A stretch of DNA of 64,000 nt from Sthenelais limicola (Eukaryota > Annelida > Polychaeta > Phyllodocida > Sigalionidae), in contig OW804098.1 of the NCBI GenBank assembly GCA_942159475.1, forward strand, positions 6,362,383-6,426,382, in the 5' to 3' direction. Made by a program: the position numbers and the translations under genes. Under the pieces are notes generated by a model that made no database searches, was not told where the DNA came from, and saw nothing but the letters and a program-made list of their open reading frames with translations. Below are positions 11,517-22,180 of this stretch, piece by piece. Numbering within the stretch: position 1 is the first letter of the stretch; each line of letters starts with the position of its first letter.

Positions 11517-11780
11517 CTGACCTCATGGAATAGCAACTTGAGCATGTAACTGGCCATTTTTCTACATCCATGGAATAATGGAGTAACTACCAACTGGTTT
11601 TGTTGGGTTTTGTTGTTTTTGGTTTTTTTTTGTTTTTTTTTTTGGGGGGGGCGGTGCTTTTTGGAAAAAATATAGGATACACAGTAATGAAACTTAACCT
11701 TAATTTCTGTGTTTGCTATCTAACCTTTCCCTTCACCCAGAACCCTCAAATTGATCGGTTCCAGCAATGGTTCCTATTCG

Positions 11781-11987
11781 CAGTCTAGGCCCAAAGTTGA
11801 GAGAGACCCTTCAAACAAAGGAAAAGCCTCTCGCCTCAAACTGCAAAGTGTCATTATAATTCCATTAAGACTGCAAATTGTCAGTATATTCCCATTAAAA
11901 CGCCGAGGTCTAGGCCAGGAAACTGATTAGCGAAGTAGGCTGACATACCATTCTTATCTGACCTGAGGGTTTGGACCTAGAGTGACC
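11781..11987. mobile_element. MITE family D copy 2
   Basis: Matches 4821-5036 closely, from CAGTCTAGGCCCAAAGTTGA to TTTGGACCTAGAGTG. No flanking duplication is visible. Confidence 0.65.
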
Positions 11988-12073
11988 TAACATCTTAGTC
12001 CCATCACCCCCGATACATTATAAAGCTTAAAATATTGACTCAGTGGGTACAAGCTATTGACTGAATCATATAT

Positions 12074-12266
12074 GGGTGAAATCGTCAAAAAATGTACAAT
12101 TCACCTTCACCAATCCTCTCAAATAATCCGAAGTTCAGACGAAACTAATCAATGCAATGCTGAATATACATAAATTGACCCAGTATTGACCAAATTTCAG
12201 CCTAATTTAGCAGAATTTACTAAATGTGTACAGCTGCCAATTGTACATTCTCTGAAAATCTGACCC
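12074..12266 (-). mobile_element. MITE family A copy with internal deletion
   Basis: 193 bp, GGGTGAAATCGTCAAAAAAT to TGAAAATCTGACCC, flanked by ATAT. Shorter than the usual 235 bp because part of the middle is lost. Confidence 0.85.
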
Positions 12267-12324
12267 ATATAATATAACTTGTGGGTTATGTACAATGTAT
12301 AATGTATGAATACACACATATCAT

Positions 12325-12478
12325 ATGTAGAGGAAGATATATACACATACACCACTCATCGTCTGTCACAGAACATACAATATGTATATTACAACTTGTG
12401 GGTTACGTATGAATACACACATATACAGTTAGATGAATACACATACACCGCTTATCATCTGTCCCAGAATATACAATA
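12325..12478. repeat. Imperfect tandem repeat
   Basis: Two or three diverged units containing ACAACTTGTGGGTTA, GAATACACACATAT and CATCTGTC-CAGAA-ATACAATAT. Confidence 0.55.
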
Positions 12479-12481
12479 TAC

Positions 12482-12718
12482 GGGTCAGATTTTAAGAAAA
12501 TGTACAATTGGCAGATCAACACATTGAATAAATTATGCTAAATAAGACTGAAGAATCGTCAACACTAGGTATATCTGAGTCTATTTGCTATTGCCTTTAT
12601 TCAATCAATCTGTTTGGTTGTGTTGAAATGTATTTTGAACCTGTTTTGTCTGTCTTATATTTGGGTTATTTGAGAGGATTAGTGAAGTTGAATTGTACAT
12701 TTTCTTAAAAACTGACCC
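12482..12718 (+). mobile_element. MITE family A copy with 4-bp target duplication
   Basis: 237 bp, GGGTCAGATTTTAAGAAAAT to TTAAAAACTGACCC, flanked by ATAC at 12478-12481 and 12719-12722. Confidence 0.92.
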
Positions 12719-12824
12719 ATACACATTGGTAGAACAAGGGTCAGCAGTGGGAGGTGTGAGTGGGGTGTGTGTGTGGGGGGGGGGGGGGCGGGAGTGCTAA
12801 ATCCCCCAAACTCTAAAAGTTGGG

Positions 12825-12900
12825 AGGGGTGACGCAGTGCTCTAAGATGCTGGCTTTGAAACCATCTGAGACACTTGTGGGTTCGAACCCCACTGTGGGC
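12825..12900 (+). mobile_element. tRNA-like SINE head or tRNA pseudogene
   Basis: The segment has an A-box-like GTGACGCAGTGCTCTAAG and a perfect B box, GGGTTCGAACCCC, spaced as in a long-variable-arm tRNA. A CTTTGAAA anticodon-loop-like motif between them would resemble tRNA-Ser(UGA). The acceptor-stem ends do not pair, so this is not a functional tRNA. A tRNA-derived SINE promoter is the likeliest reading. Confidence 0.55.
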
Positions 12901-13066
12901 AGGTAGGCTACTTTTTCTACGACCCACTCATTACTTGCTGAATGAGTCATTAACGGCCGACCGTGTCACCGTGTGTATTTATAACAGTGTGTTGCACAAT
13001 GTACATGTACATTGCTAATATAATTGGAAAAGAGTAGCGTATTATTACGGTATAGCACCCGTTATC

Positions 13067-13266
13067 GGGTCAGATTTTCAGAAAATGTACAATTGGCAGC
13101 TCTACATATTTACTAATTTCGCCTAAATTATGCTAAAAAAAATGATAAGTTTTGGGTATATCTGAGTATATTTTGTATCGTATTGATTTCGTACAGAAGT
13201 ATCAGTTCTGTTATGTTAAACTGCATTTTGAAGCTCATTTCTGTTACATTTTCTGAAAATCGGACC
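13067..13266 (+). mobile_element. MITE family A copy, shortened
   Basis: 200 bp, GGGTCAGATTTTCAGAAAAT to TGAAAATCGGACC. TTATC precedes and follows it (13062-13066, 13267-13271). The last C of the usual terminus is missing. Confidence 0.8.
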
Positions 13267-13314
13267 TTATCGTATTTCTTTTCAACAATAGATGGTAGTA
13301 TACCACACAAAGCT

Positions 13315-13318
<4 letters not shown>

Positions 13319-13371
<53 letters not shown>
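13319..13371 (+). repeat. (GA)n microsatellite
   Basis: About 26 GA units directly abutting the family E repeat that follows. Confidence 0.95.
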
Positions 13372-13373
<2 letters not shown>

Positions 13374-13545
13374 GTTGCTTTACGCCCTTATCAACACATT
13401 TAATATGGTTATATCAAGGGTGGGAGAGCTGAGAGGGAGGCAGTTTATGATCATACCCAGGAAATAGAGATAGAGAAGAAGGGAGAGATAGAGACAGAGA
13501 AAAAGAGACAGAAAGGCACTTTATGGTCATACCCAGGACCAAACA
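13371..13545. repeat. Family E repeat, second locus
   Basis: Starts TTGGTTGCTTTACGCCCTTA, contains CAGTTTATGATCATACCCAG and a purine-rich linker, and ends AAGGCACTTTATGGTC. It is nearly colinear with 3070-3240, which helps define the unit. Confidence 0.75.
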
Positions 13546-14226
13546 AAGCTATAGGGGCTGAACCTTATAATATAATCACAAGGTATTATACAACCCCATA
13601 ACAACTTTTCATGTCATTTTGAAAAAAAGAAGTAAACATTATCACATTATTTAAAATATATTTAAAGGACATTCATATTGATTACAGGCCACAAGGACAA
13701 GGGCATTAATATTAATTACTAGTTAATTCAAAGACACCGGTATTAAAGACTGGGTAAATGGTCCCCTTTTGCCCCCCCCCCCGCCCCGCCCTCCCCCCTC
13801 CCCTCGAAACATCTGGAAACCCTATAAATAGGAACAATAATCAAAGCAACCTAAGTCCTCACGGGGATATATTAAAAAGGGCGATCATATATATCACGAC
13901 AAGGTGAATCCCCAACAACAAAAGCTCATTCATAAAGTGGAAGATTCCTGTAAAGTGACATAAGATTCCTAACAATATCTATCCCCCTTTAATAGCCCTA
14001 CCTAGCCCTGTTCCTTCCCTCGATCAGGTTTTTGTTTAGCAAAGCTTGAATACAAGACACCCCTATAATAAATATCCGTTATGAATGCAGTATTAAATGT
14101 GGAGACAACGTATGGGGGTAAGATATTATGATGGAACTATATTATGTGTTACAGACATATCTAAGGTTAAAGCAGTAAGGAACCGGAGATACACAAGTGG
14201 AATAATGTGTCATTTAATACTATAAT
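13546..14226. other. Unassigned kindlin intron sequence
   Basis: Contains a pyrimidine-rich stretch around 13760-13806 (runs of C and CT). No gene or repeat boundary recognised. Confidence 0.5.
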
Positions 14227-14511
14227 GGTCAAGTCGCCTAAATATGTACAATTTGCCTTCACCAATCCTCTCAAATAAGCCAAGTTTAAGACCTGAATAT
14301 GTACAATTTGTCCTCACCAATCCTCTCAAATAAGCCAAGTTTAAACAAAAGTAATTCAAAATAGTCCAACATAACCGAACAATTATTGTTAAAAAAGAAA
14401 AAAAAGAAATTAACTCAGATATTCCTAGTATTTATAATTGTCCAGCCTAATTTAGCAGAATTTATCAATTGTGTAGAGCTGCCGAGTGTACATTTTCTGA
14501 CGCCATGACCC
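14227..14511 (-). mobile_element. MITE family A copy with internal duplication
   Basis: About 285 bp. The start is degraded (GGTCAAGTCGCC) and the right end reads ATGACCC. A block of about 52 bp (ATATGTACAATTTG...CAAGTTTAA) is present twice in tandem at 14242-14345, which accounts for the extra length. Confidence 0.75.
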
Positions 14512-15833
14512 ATGAGATATTAGTATAATGTGTTGATAGATTTATAATATCACTTCTGTCACATGAGAGTTGTTTTGGATATCCCACATGAGGTCAAATC
14601 AAAACCACACGAACCTATGATGGGATAACAAAACCAAGCAATTGTCATAACAAAATCCCAATTATTGAAGTGTCACAACAATTAAAAATTTTAAATATTT
14701 TGAATATCTGTAACGTGAAATCTGATTGGTATTATATTTAATACCTAATTAAATTAATTAAGGAAGGCCCTCCTCATCTAGGATGAAGAATCATATGAAA
14801 AGGAAACAACCAAATACAAAACAACAATAAGGGCAATTTTCCCGCATATTACTTAATAGTAGGCCTAATACGGTACTATCAATTATGGTAACTTATCAGA
14901 AGAAAATAAATGGGCGTTATAACAAAATAATTGTAAAAAATAACCTCCCATACAAATAAATTGAAATACGAGGACAGCATTCAACCCAACGAGTTGATAT
15001 CATCGACAATAATATGACTATTATTTGAGCCCTGGTTAAAAAACAATAAACCTAAATCGTACTGCAATAAATGGCCAGTGCCAATGGAATAAAATAAGTC
15101 ATTACCTGGGCTTATCACAAGCTATCACAGGCGAAGTCCAACTGAACCAAACACAAACCACTAACATCCACGACCCAGTGACTATCTATGAAGTATCTGT
15201 CAACTAATTTTGACAGTTGTGCCAAGGCCTGTAATAGTCCTAGATAACCATTTAGGTAATATTGTCTGAGCACTTGGCTAATAGATGGGTAAACATGTGT
15301 TTCCGAATGGCAAGAGAGCTTATCTTTCAACGGGAGCTCAACTACGTAAGATACGATAACCCTGAGGCCTGAATCCACAGGACTTTTCTCATACACATAG
15401 GATGTGGCTTATGGAGATTGAAGAGGTGGAGCACACCGACTTCTCGATCGGAACCACCTCTCCCCTCCTCCTCCAACACCCACACACCAACTCCATCTCT
15501 TATTTTTGATACACATTTTTCACGATCTGACATCCAATCCTTCCTGCCGGATCCAAAACCAAGTCAATATTTCCCCTCAAATCAACCTCCCTAAAACCAG
15601 TATCACAGTGAAAACACAACGATCTTGACACTGTCCACCAAAACTATAACATGTTGAGAGGATATCTGCGGCAAGAGAGGATATAGAATCCAACTTTTCC
15701 TAACTTGGATTTGCCTCTAAAATAAGCCATTCGGGGTAAAGATGGCAAAGGCGTGTCCACCCTCTATCGTCACCCTCTCCCCGAGTCAGCTTCGTCAAAC
15801 TCATAAAATAACCGAGATAAAGATTTTAATTAC
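14512..15833. other. Unassigned stretch of kindlin intron 1
   Basis: Open frames on the minus strand at 15115-15396 and 15342-15533 show no family similarity I recognise and no clear splice structure. They lie in the inferred first intron. Confidence 0.45.
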
Positions 15834-16040
15834 CTGTATGAGGTAGTCAGGATGTTGTCCGATACTCCAGTTCCGGATATTCCGATAGCAGATCAAGGTT
15901 TTGCCTGGTATAGGCCCAAGTGTAAGGAAAATCAATACGTTGGTCACTGCCCTATATGGTGCGGTAGGGAACGCACTACTGAGCGCAACGGAGGTGAATT
16001 GTAGGCGCGCGCTGATTGGCGGAAAATCAATCAACAACTG
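15834..16040 (-). promoter_or_regulatory. Probable kindlin non-coding first exon and promoter
   Basis: The minus strand has a strong donor, CATACAG/GTAATT, at 15834/15833. It lies downstream of a locally GC- and CpG-richer stretch containing GCGCGCG and an inverted CCAAT box (ATTGG at 16014-16018). Position and strand fit an untranslated first exon splicing to the acceptor at 2940, an intron of about 12.9 kb. The 78-codon ORF here has no recognisable similarity and is probably not translated. The assignment to kindlin is inferred from order and strand only. Confidence 0.4.
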
Positions 16041-16308
16041 GGTCAGGTACTCTGGTGGAGAAAGAAGGAACTAAAGATTTGGGAGAAAGTGGTGCTTCCG
16101 ATATCCACACAGTGTCAGCACTGAGAGAGCAAATTATGCTTTTCAATTCAATTCAATATCTTTTGCCTCATTTTAGCCACCAGAAATGGATTCAAATTAA
16201 GAAATAATTATGTATCTGCGAAAATTGAAAGGCCAATTTTCTGGAGCGAAGCGATGGCTATTCAAAATTGTCCATCTCTTATTAAAATGTCAATGATATT
16301 TTGTGTAC

Positions 16309-16717
16309 TTTTTTTTTTTTTTTTTATTTCATTTAGAAGGCCAGTTACATTAAATTAAATTGATAAGATGTATCTATAAAGAAAAGACGCAAGTGAGCCC
16401 TACCCGGGTGTCTTAGTGCGTTGCCTTAGGAGACCATAGGGGTCGAACATGTTTTACAATCACCGAAATGTGACTAAGTCAGTAAAGAAAATAATAAAAG
16501 AAAATAAAACAATCCAGTCCATCAAACTTTGACTTACTCTTTTCACCTTATATACGGATAATTTATTTTCTGGTGAGGTAAGAGCATCACAATAATCATA
16601 TACTGGATAATTATATGAAGAATTATAACCTCCATTAGAGGGTTGATACGACTTATCTTAGACGTGTACAACATTAAAAACAACAACATACGATTGGATA
16701 TCAAAGTTGGGATACTT
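16309..16717 (-). mobile_element. 3' UTR and poly(A) tail of the LINE
   Basis: On the minus strand the sequence downstream of the LINE stop ends GGCCTTCTAAATGAAATAAA followed by a run of A (poly(T) at 16309-16325 on the plus strand). The same terminal motif, GGCC(T/G)-T-AAATG-AATAAAA, recurs at 22181 and 58510, so it marks a dispersed 3' end. Confidence 0.75.
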
Positions 16718-19666
16718 TCAACCAGGGTTATCAGTGTTATAGTTCTCCCAGTATTTCTTTTTCACCTCTTTAATAAAGGTCTCTCTATCTCGTTCCAACC
16801 TTAGCTGTTGGGGAAGGTTATTCCATACTTGTTTACCTTTGTAAAAAACGCTCATTCTAGCCTTTTCACTCCTCACCCTTCTCAATTTAAACATTTTGTC
16901 TTGCCTATTTCGGAGGGGCCTATCACCAGCTTCCAAAATTTCATAGTTATTTTGTCTGTCGAAAATCAGTTTGAGAGATGTGATTTCGGCTCTCTTTTCA
17001 AGTGGCAAGAGCCCTGAGAGCCTCACTAGTTCATGATTAGATTTGTCATGACCAAAGGAAACTCTAAGAGCCTTGTTCCAGATTTTTTGAATTTTCTTCC
17101 TCATTTCTTTACCGAGGTTCAGGATTAGAAAATTGGAAAATTCCAAAATTGGCAAGACGTATGTCTTCATGATCTGACAACAAATCGTATCGTTCATGAA
17201 TTTTCTTCTACGGCAGATATCCCCAATCTTCCAGTTCACAGTTCGTAACTGTTTGTCAAAATGTTCTTTGCACGATAGACTTTCATTTATGATCGTACCC
17301 AAGTATTTAAACGAACGAGTTCTCTCAATGACCACGCCCTTACACATAAGATCCTGGAAGTTTTTCAGAACATTTCTGCTGCCGAAGAGTTGATACTTTG
17401 TTTTTTTAACATTAGGTTTCAGAAAATTTTCATCACACCATTTTGTGTATTTTGTAATGGTTTTTTGGGCTTTTTCATGAAGATCTATATGGTTTTCGCT
17501 TTCAACAAGTATCACCGCATCGTCAGCATATAAAATAAGCTGACCTGGGAAATCCATCTCCTTTAAATCATTGATAAAAATGTTAAAGAGGAGGGGGGCT
17601 AATAGGGAGCCCTGGGGTACCCCATTTTCAACCGCTGTAGTATTTGTTCTGATCTTCTGGTATCTAATAAATTGGTACCGATTGGACAGAAAGTTTTTGA
17701 TCAAGTTAACCAGTGTTTCTCCTAACCCAATTTCCCTTAATTTATCTAGGAGTAAAACATGTGGTACCAAATTAAAGGCCTTTTCGAGGTCGAAATATAT
17801 GGCTGACAAGACTTTCTTTTTTTCCAAACCATAAAAAATGTATTCAAGTACTTCATATACTGCATCGTTGGTCGAGCAACCTTTCCTAAATCCATATTGG
17901 GTCTTCAGAAAAAATTCAGAGTTTTCTAGATGTTCGTATAACTTGTCGTATATAATCCTCTCAAGTATCTTACTGACCATAGGTACCAGGGTGATTGCTC
18001 TGACATTGTCAACATACAATAGATTACCTTGTTTCGGGATTAGTGTTACTGGAGCTATCTTCCAGTCTTGAGGAATAGTCCCTTCTGTGATAATCCTGTT
18101 CATTAGTATACAAAAAAATTTCCTACCAGTGTGAAGGGAATTTTTGAGCAGTCGGGCATCTACATCAATAAACCCAGAGCTTTTATGGTGGTCTAATTTG
18201 GAGATGTACTTGATGATTTCATTCTCTTGAACATTTGGTCTTATATCAAAGATAGTCGGGGGAGCTGGAACATTATCATTGGTTATAACGTTATCCTCAG
18301 AGGCCCCAATATTTGCAAAAAACTCATTGGCATACTCCAGGGCTTCGAGTCCACTTTTTCTGCCATTCGGAGTAATGAAATCTTCAATACGCTCTGTATT
18401 TTCATTGTTTCTGGGGTTGTAAATTTCATTGAGCGATTTCCAGAATTTTCTAGGGTTATTTTTCTGATCATTAACCTTATGAATCAGGTAATTTTTCTTT
18501 TTCGAACAGATTAATCTATTAACCCTTATCCTACTTTGTCTGGCTAATTCCCAATCTTCTGGTCGACTAGTGACAATAGCCCTCTTAAACAGTACATTCT
18601 TTTGCCTAAGAGCTTCTCTGGCCTCGGCATCTATATACTCTTGATGTTTGTGCTTGACTCTAATTCTCATAAAGCCGAAAGTTTCGTCACTTGATCGTTT
18701 AATGTCATTGTAAAAATCTTTCCACATATCATTGACATTTGTACGTCCAACATTCGTATCATACCTGTCTACCCTGTTCTTCAGTTTCGTTGAAAACTCT
18801 GCCATCTTATCACGCGTACCAGTTTTAACCCACTTGTATTCCCTCATTGCAATTGGGGTATGTTTCTTACCGAAAGTTGAGAAAATGGGGTAATGGTCAG
18901 ATATGTTTGTTTTTACTATTTTACTGGTCAGGCTCTCAATGTTGGTGCATACTAAATCAATGCATGTGGCGGATTTGGTCGTCACCCTAGTTGCTTCATT
19001 CACTTTAATCATTAGGGAATATGATCTAAGAAGATTCACCAGTGATTTAGTATTCGTACCATTTTTCAGAATATCGTTGTTGAAATCTCCACATATTACA
19101 ACTTTTTTCTTATGTGAGGACAGCACTTTCAGCAATTCTTTAAGATGGTCTGAGAAAATCTTAAATCGTCCCGCTGGGGGCCGGTAACAATTTATCAAAA
19201 CAAACTTTCCATAGTTCCCTATTTTAGTTTCGATACATTGACATTCGATCGATGGGTCGATGATGTTAAACTGACTATACCTTTTCGTGTTTATATTCAC
19301 ATCCTTTCTAGTGAATAGGGCTAAACCTCCACCTCGTTTTTGCATGCTCGAGTCCCTGTCTAAGCGTGTTAAGTTGAACTTGGGATGTTGATAATAATCG
19401 ACATTATCTGATTTATCCAACCAAGTTTCGCTCAACGCTACAATATGTATTCCCCTGTCGAGAAATTCCAAATGAATCTCTTCAACCGACTTCCTGAGGC
19501 TTCTACAGTTTAAACTGACAATCGTTTGCCCCCTAAGTACATTCGGAATAGTCTCTTCCGTCTCTATCATTCTAATAACTAGCGTGTACCGAATTGTGCA
19601 TAAATGAACATCGAAATATATACATTGAAACACCGACCCTAGTATTCTAGGGATATTACTTGACAT
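16718..19666 (-). CDS. LINE endonuclease-reverse transcriptase, intact ORF
   Basis: An uninterrupted ORF of about 980 codons encodes a non-LTR retrotransposon polyprotein. An apurinic-type endonuclease fills roughly residues 50-270: S-L-N-C-R-S near 55, S-E-T-W near 82, G-D-F-N-N near 196, S-D-H near 258. A reverse transcriptase fills roughly 540-790: L-I-P-K, Y-G-F-R-K-G-C-S-T-N-D near 593-603, F-D-L-E-K-A-F at 627-633, G-V-P-Q-G-S near 684, and the catalytic Y-A-D-D at 715-718. The C-terminal part carries V-W-N-N-L-P, as in CR1/Rex1/L2-group elements. Product: target-primed reverse transcription of its own RNA. ATG at 19666 is the first ATG of the frame. No ORF1 is evident upstream, so the copy may be 5'-truncated or single-ORF. 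The exact clade is not determined. Confidence 0.92.
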   Translation of the reverse strand: MSSNIPRILGSVFQCIYFDVHLCTIRYTLVIRMIETEETIPNVLRGQTIVSLNCRSLRKSVEEIHLEFLDRGIHIVALSETWLDKSDNVDYYQHPKFNLTRLDRDSSMQKRGGGLALFTRKDVNINTKRYSQFNIIDPSIECQCIETKIGNYGKFVLINCYRPPAGRFKIFSDHLKELLKVLSSHKKKVVICGDFNNDILKNGTNTKSLVNLLRSYSLMIKVNEATRVTTKSATCIDLVCTNIESLTSKIVKTNISDHYPIFSTFGKKHTPIAMREYKWVKTGTRDKMAEFSTKLKNRVDRYDTNVGRTNVNDMWKDFYNDIKRSSDETFGFMRIRVKHKHQEYIDAEAREALRQKNVLFKRAIVTSRPEDWELARQSRIRVNRLICSKKKNYLIHKVNDQKNNPRKFWKSLNEIYNPRNNENTERIEDFITPNGRKSGLEALEYANEFFANIGASEDNVITNDNVPAPPTIFDIRPNVQENEIIKYISKLDHHKSSGFIDVDARLLKNSLHTGRKFFCILMNRIITEGTIPQDWKIAPVTLIPKQGNLLYVDNVRAITLVPMVSKILERIIYDKLYEHLENSEFFLKTQYGFRKGCSTNDAVYEVLEYIFYGLEKKKVLSAIYFDLEKAFNLVPHVLLLDKLREIGLGETLVNLIKNFLSNRYQFIRYQKIRTNTTAVENGVPQGSLLAPLLFNIFINDLKEMDFPGQLILYADDAVILVESENHIDLHEKAQKTITKYTKWCDENFLKPNVKKTKYQLFGSRNVLKNFQDLMCKGVVIERTRSFKYLGTIINESLSCKEHFDKQLRTVNWKIGDICRRRKFMNDTICCQIMKTYVLPILEFSNFLILNLGKEMRKKIQKIWNKALRVSFGHDKSNHELVRLSGLLPLEKRAEITSLKLIFDRQNNYEILEAGDRPLRNRQDKMFKLRRVRSEKARMSVFYKGKQVWNNLPQQLRLERDRETFIKEVKKKYWENYNTDNPG

Positions 19667-19672
19667 TGTCAC

Positions 19673-20170
19673 ATGTAAACCACGAAATATAATACACGAA
19701 CACTGACCTTGAGGCCTTTATACAGTCGTAATTCCTTATAATGTGTTAGCACAGTTCCCAAAATCTGTCATCGTGGCTTGTTGGTCGCCATTTGTAAGAC
19801 CTTGACCTTGTTATTCAGAGTGTCGTAAACAAATACCTTTGCTGTTGTCTAGGAAACCTCTATCTAGAATGTTTAGAATATTTGAGAGATAATGCGACAA
19901 CTAACCCTCACATCCGAAATTAAATTCCGGAATGCTACTTGATTATTTAGGTGGCATAGGTTATTTACAGATTGCGACTTGTGAGAGCTCATCGGTGGCA
20001 GTCAGACGTGCGACCTTGACCTTTGTAGTCGTTGTCGTAACACTTAAAACCTGTTTACACCCCAAAATACAAGAATATATGGATTCACCACGAACAATAT
20101 TGACTGAATAGTTGAACTTACATGATTTAACAGAAATCACTGTTTCGATCTAGTTGCATTAGTCTTACTC
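19673..20170 (-). mobile_element. Probable LINE 5' UTR with direct repeat
   Basis: Two related blocks about 230 bp apart, each containing GACCTTGACCTT followed by GT and a GTGTCGTAA or GTTGTCGTAA stretch (19799-19828, 20012-20040). Such repeated modules occur in LINE 5' UTRs. The element's 5' boundary is not identified. Confidence 0.35.
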
Positions 20171-20220
20171 GATAGTTGGTAGCATTTTACGGCATTGACA
20201 TACCCTGTATCGGTAGCAAT

Positions 20221-20327
20221 ATGGCCGCTGAGGGACGTAAGTCACACAGCGATCATATCGACAAGCACATAAAGGTGGATACCTTAAAAGATATGCGCAA
20301 AAAACGAACATATCCTGGTCTAAAAGG
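20221..20327 (+). CDS. Possible orphan first coding exon
   Basis: ATG at 20221 in the context CAATATGGCCGCTG opens a short, highly charged, basic stretch (M-A-A-E-G-R-K-S-H, then H-I-D-K-H-I-K and K-D-M-R-K-K-R-T-Y-P-G-L-K). It runs into a consensus donor, AAAG/GTAAGA, at 20327/20328. It looks like a first exon of a plus-strand gene, but I do not recognise the product and find no partner exon downstream in the window. It could equally be chance or a relic of an insertion-disrupted gene. Confidence 0.25.
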
Positions 20328-20479
20328 TAAGATAGTATTATATATAGATCGTCAAATATTGAAATCACGTCATATCCAAGTAGTTCTTGTTCAGTACGTC
20401 GATTGTTCAAGTTCCCCGTTGTGGGCGTGGTCCCTAGGACTACTATTCCTAGGTGAAGAGCAGGCACTAAGACTTTCAT

Positions 20480-21230
20480 GTAGACGATTACTCTTGTTCA
20501 GGATGTTCAGGACTTAAGCTTTACTATATAAATTATTATTTCTCAAGACGGGATTAGGCCTAATGATCCCAATGGAATACATTTGTTCATTTTATTAATG
20601 TTCAAAACCCTGAAAGATAACACCTTGCGAAAGTAACAAAAGTAACAAAAACAAAGGTAAAAGTTTGTTAGCCAACCCAAACTTTGAACAAAATGAAATA
20701 AGAAGACATTGAGCGCCTGTAACTTCGCTCAGGAAGAACGCTTTTAACAATATTGATATATTGAATAAATAGCCTACCCGGAGTTGGTTTTTTTGGGGGA
20801 GGGGGGGGTGAGTTGTGGACAGGACCATTAAAAGCTCTTGGTGTAGGTAAAATTGTCATATCGATTATTTGATTATATTGTCATAAATTTATGATGACGC
20901 AACATTCTATAATTAACATTGTGTAACGATTTTACCAATAATATGAATATGTCCCTTAATTCTGCTGCCACTGAGGATTTGGAAAAGTCACGGGTCCCAT
21001 ATTGAGCAGGGTTTGCCGTCACAAAGAGGCGCTCTTGGATCCTGGTGACCCAAATTAGGGTCGCTAAAAATATAAAAAGGCTGTTATAATTATTAGTAAT
21101 TTAATCATCTCCCGCCTTGGGTGAGATGGATATAAAATACAGTGCAACATAAACTAATACATTTTTCTTATCAACAAAATACCAAATATACTCAGGTATT
21201 CATCATTTTCAACTTAATTTGCTAACTTTG
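20480..21230. other. Unassigned intergenic sequence
   Basis: AT-rich; contains a short G-run near 20797-20810. No gene or clear repeat recognised. Confidence 0.5.
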
Positions 21231-21419
21231 CAGATGGTGGAATAGACGCAACTAAACCCTACTCTATAATTCGTTGGTCATCAGTAGTAGAGTTGTCAAT
21301 TAATGCCCAACCGTGTTACAAAGCTGTCCCGTTTTCCTCCGGATGATTTTCATGTTATACATTTGGATGTATCAAGGAAACCCCCAGAATAGGTACCTCA
21401 TGATAATTGTGCACCATTA

Positions 21420-21668
21420 AAAATCCACTTGATGGAGAGTGCATTCCACCTCTCCAAAAATATCAAAAACCAGGACAACAGAACCCTAACCACTAGAAGT
21501 CACGCCAGAAATAGGCGAAATCTTAAAGTAAATATCCCCAGAACATCAGTTTACAAAAATAGCTTTGTTTACAAGGCAGGAACGAGGTGGAACGCACTCC
21601 CCACCATAGTTCATGAACTAACTACTTCAAAGGAAGTAAGATCTTACCTTGAGCGAATCAAAAAATGA
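21420..21668 (+). pseudogene. LINE C-terminal fragment (CR1/Rex-like)
   Basis: The frame encodes R-T-L-T-T-R-S-H-A-R-N, then Y-K-N-S-F-V-Y-K-A-G-T-R-W-N-A-L-P, a pattern found at the extreme C-terminus of CR1/Rex/L2-group reverse transcriptases. No upstream RT domain is present, so this is a 5'-truncated copy. It belongs to a different subfamily from the LINE at 16718, whose C-terminus reads V-W-N-N-L-P with different surrounding residues. Confidence 0.7.
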
Positions 21669-22180
21669 TCCTCTAGTGATAACTTATCTCAATGTGCATA
21701 AATTGCATGAATTTATATATTTACCCCCACAGGAGTAAAACCTGGAAATATTAACTCATAAAGTGTACAACAACCTCTCAGAAGTACATCTGATTTTCTA
21801 GTCTTCCATGTAAATTCGCCTCCTGGATGAATCAAAACATAACTCCTGTATAAATGTAAAACCAGGAGTACACCTGGAAACTATGACCCAATAAGAGGGC
21901 ACTTCATCTCAGAGATATATCTGATTATCTCTAATGATCTACCTAGACGGATCATTAAATATGTAACACACAGTGTATATTTACTCTACTACACGAATGT
22001 GATTATGTCATTCTCTCACCCACTTTAAGTATCATTTATTATTATTTTGCTGATATATTTAATTTGTCTTAGTTTAGTAAAAAGGTTTTCATTCCACAAC
22101 TTTGTAGGCCAAAGGTAACGACGGGGAGAGCTGGAGGTGATCTAGATGTCTGTTTACCCATTTATCGTGTAACTGCATGA
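21669..22180 (+). mobile_element. Sequence following the CR1/Rex-like fragment
   Basis: Two diverged sub-repeats (around 21731-21790 and 21861-21925) share AGGAGTA-A-CTGGAAA followed by TATGA/TTAACTCA and CTCAGA-GTA-ATCTGAT-T. They are probably part of the element's 3' UTR, with no coding content. Confidence 0.4.

Noticed and set aside
12825..12900. Functional tRNA gene
   Set aside because: The B box is perfect, but the acceptor stem halves do not pair and the anticodon stem is weak.
15801..16037. 78-codon minus-strand ORF with hydrophobic stretch
   Set aside because: It crosses the GTAATT donor, has no recognised similarity, and fits better as untranslated leader of the kindlin gene.
17571..17834. 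Plus-strand ORFs across the LINE region
   Set aside because: They are antisense shadows of the 984-codon retrotransposon ORF.
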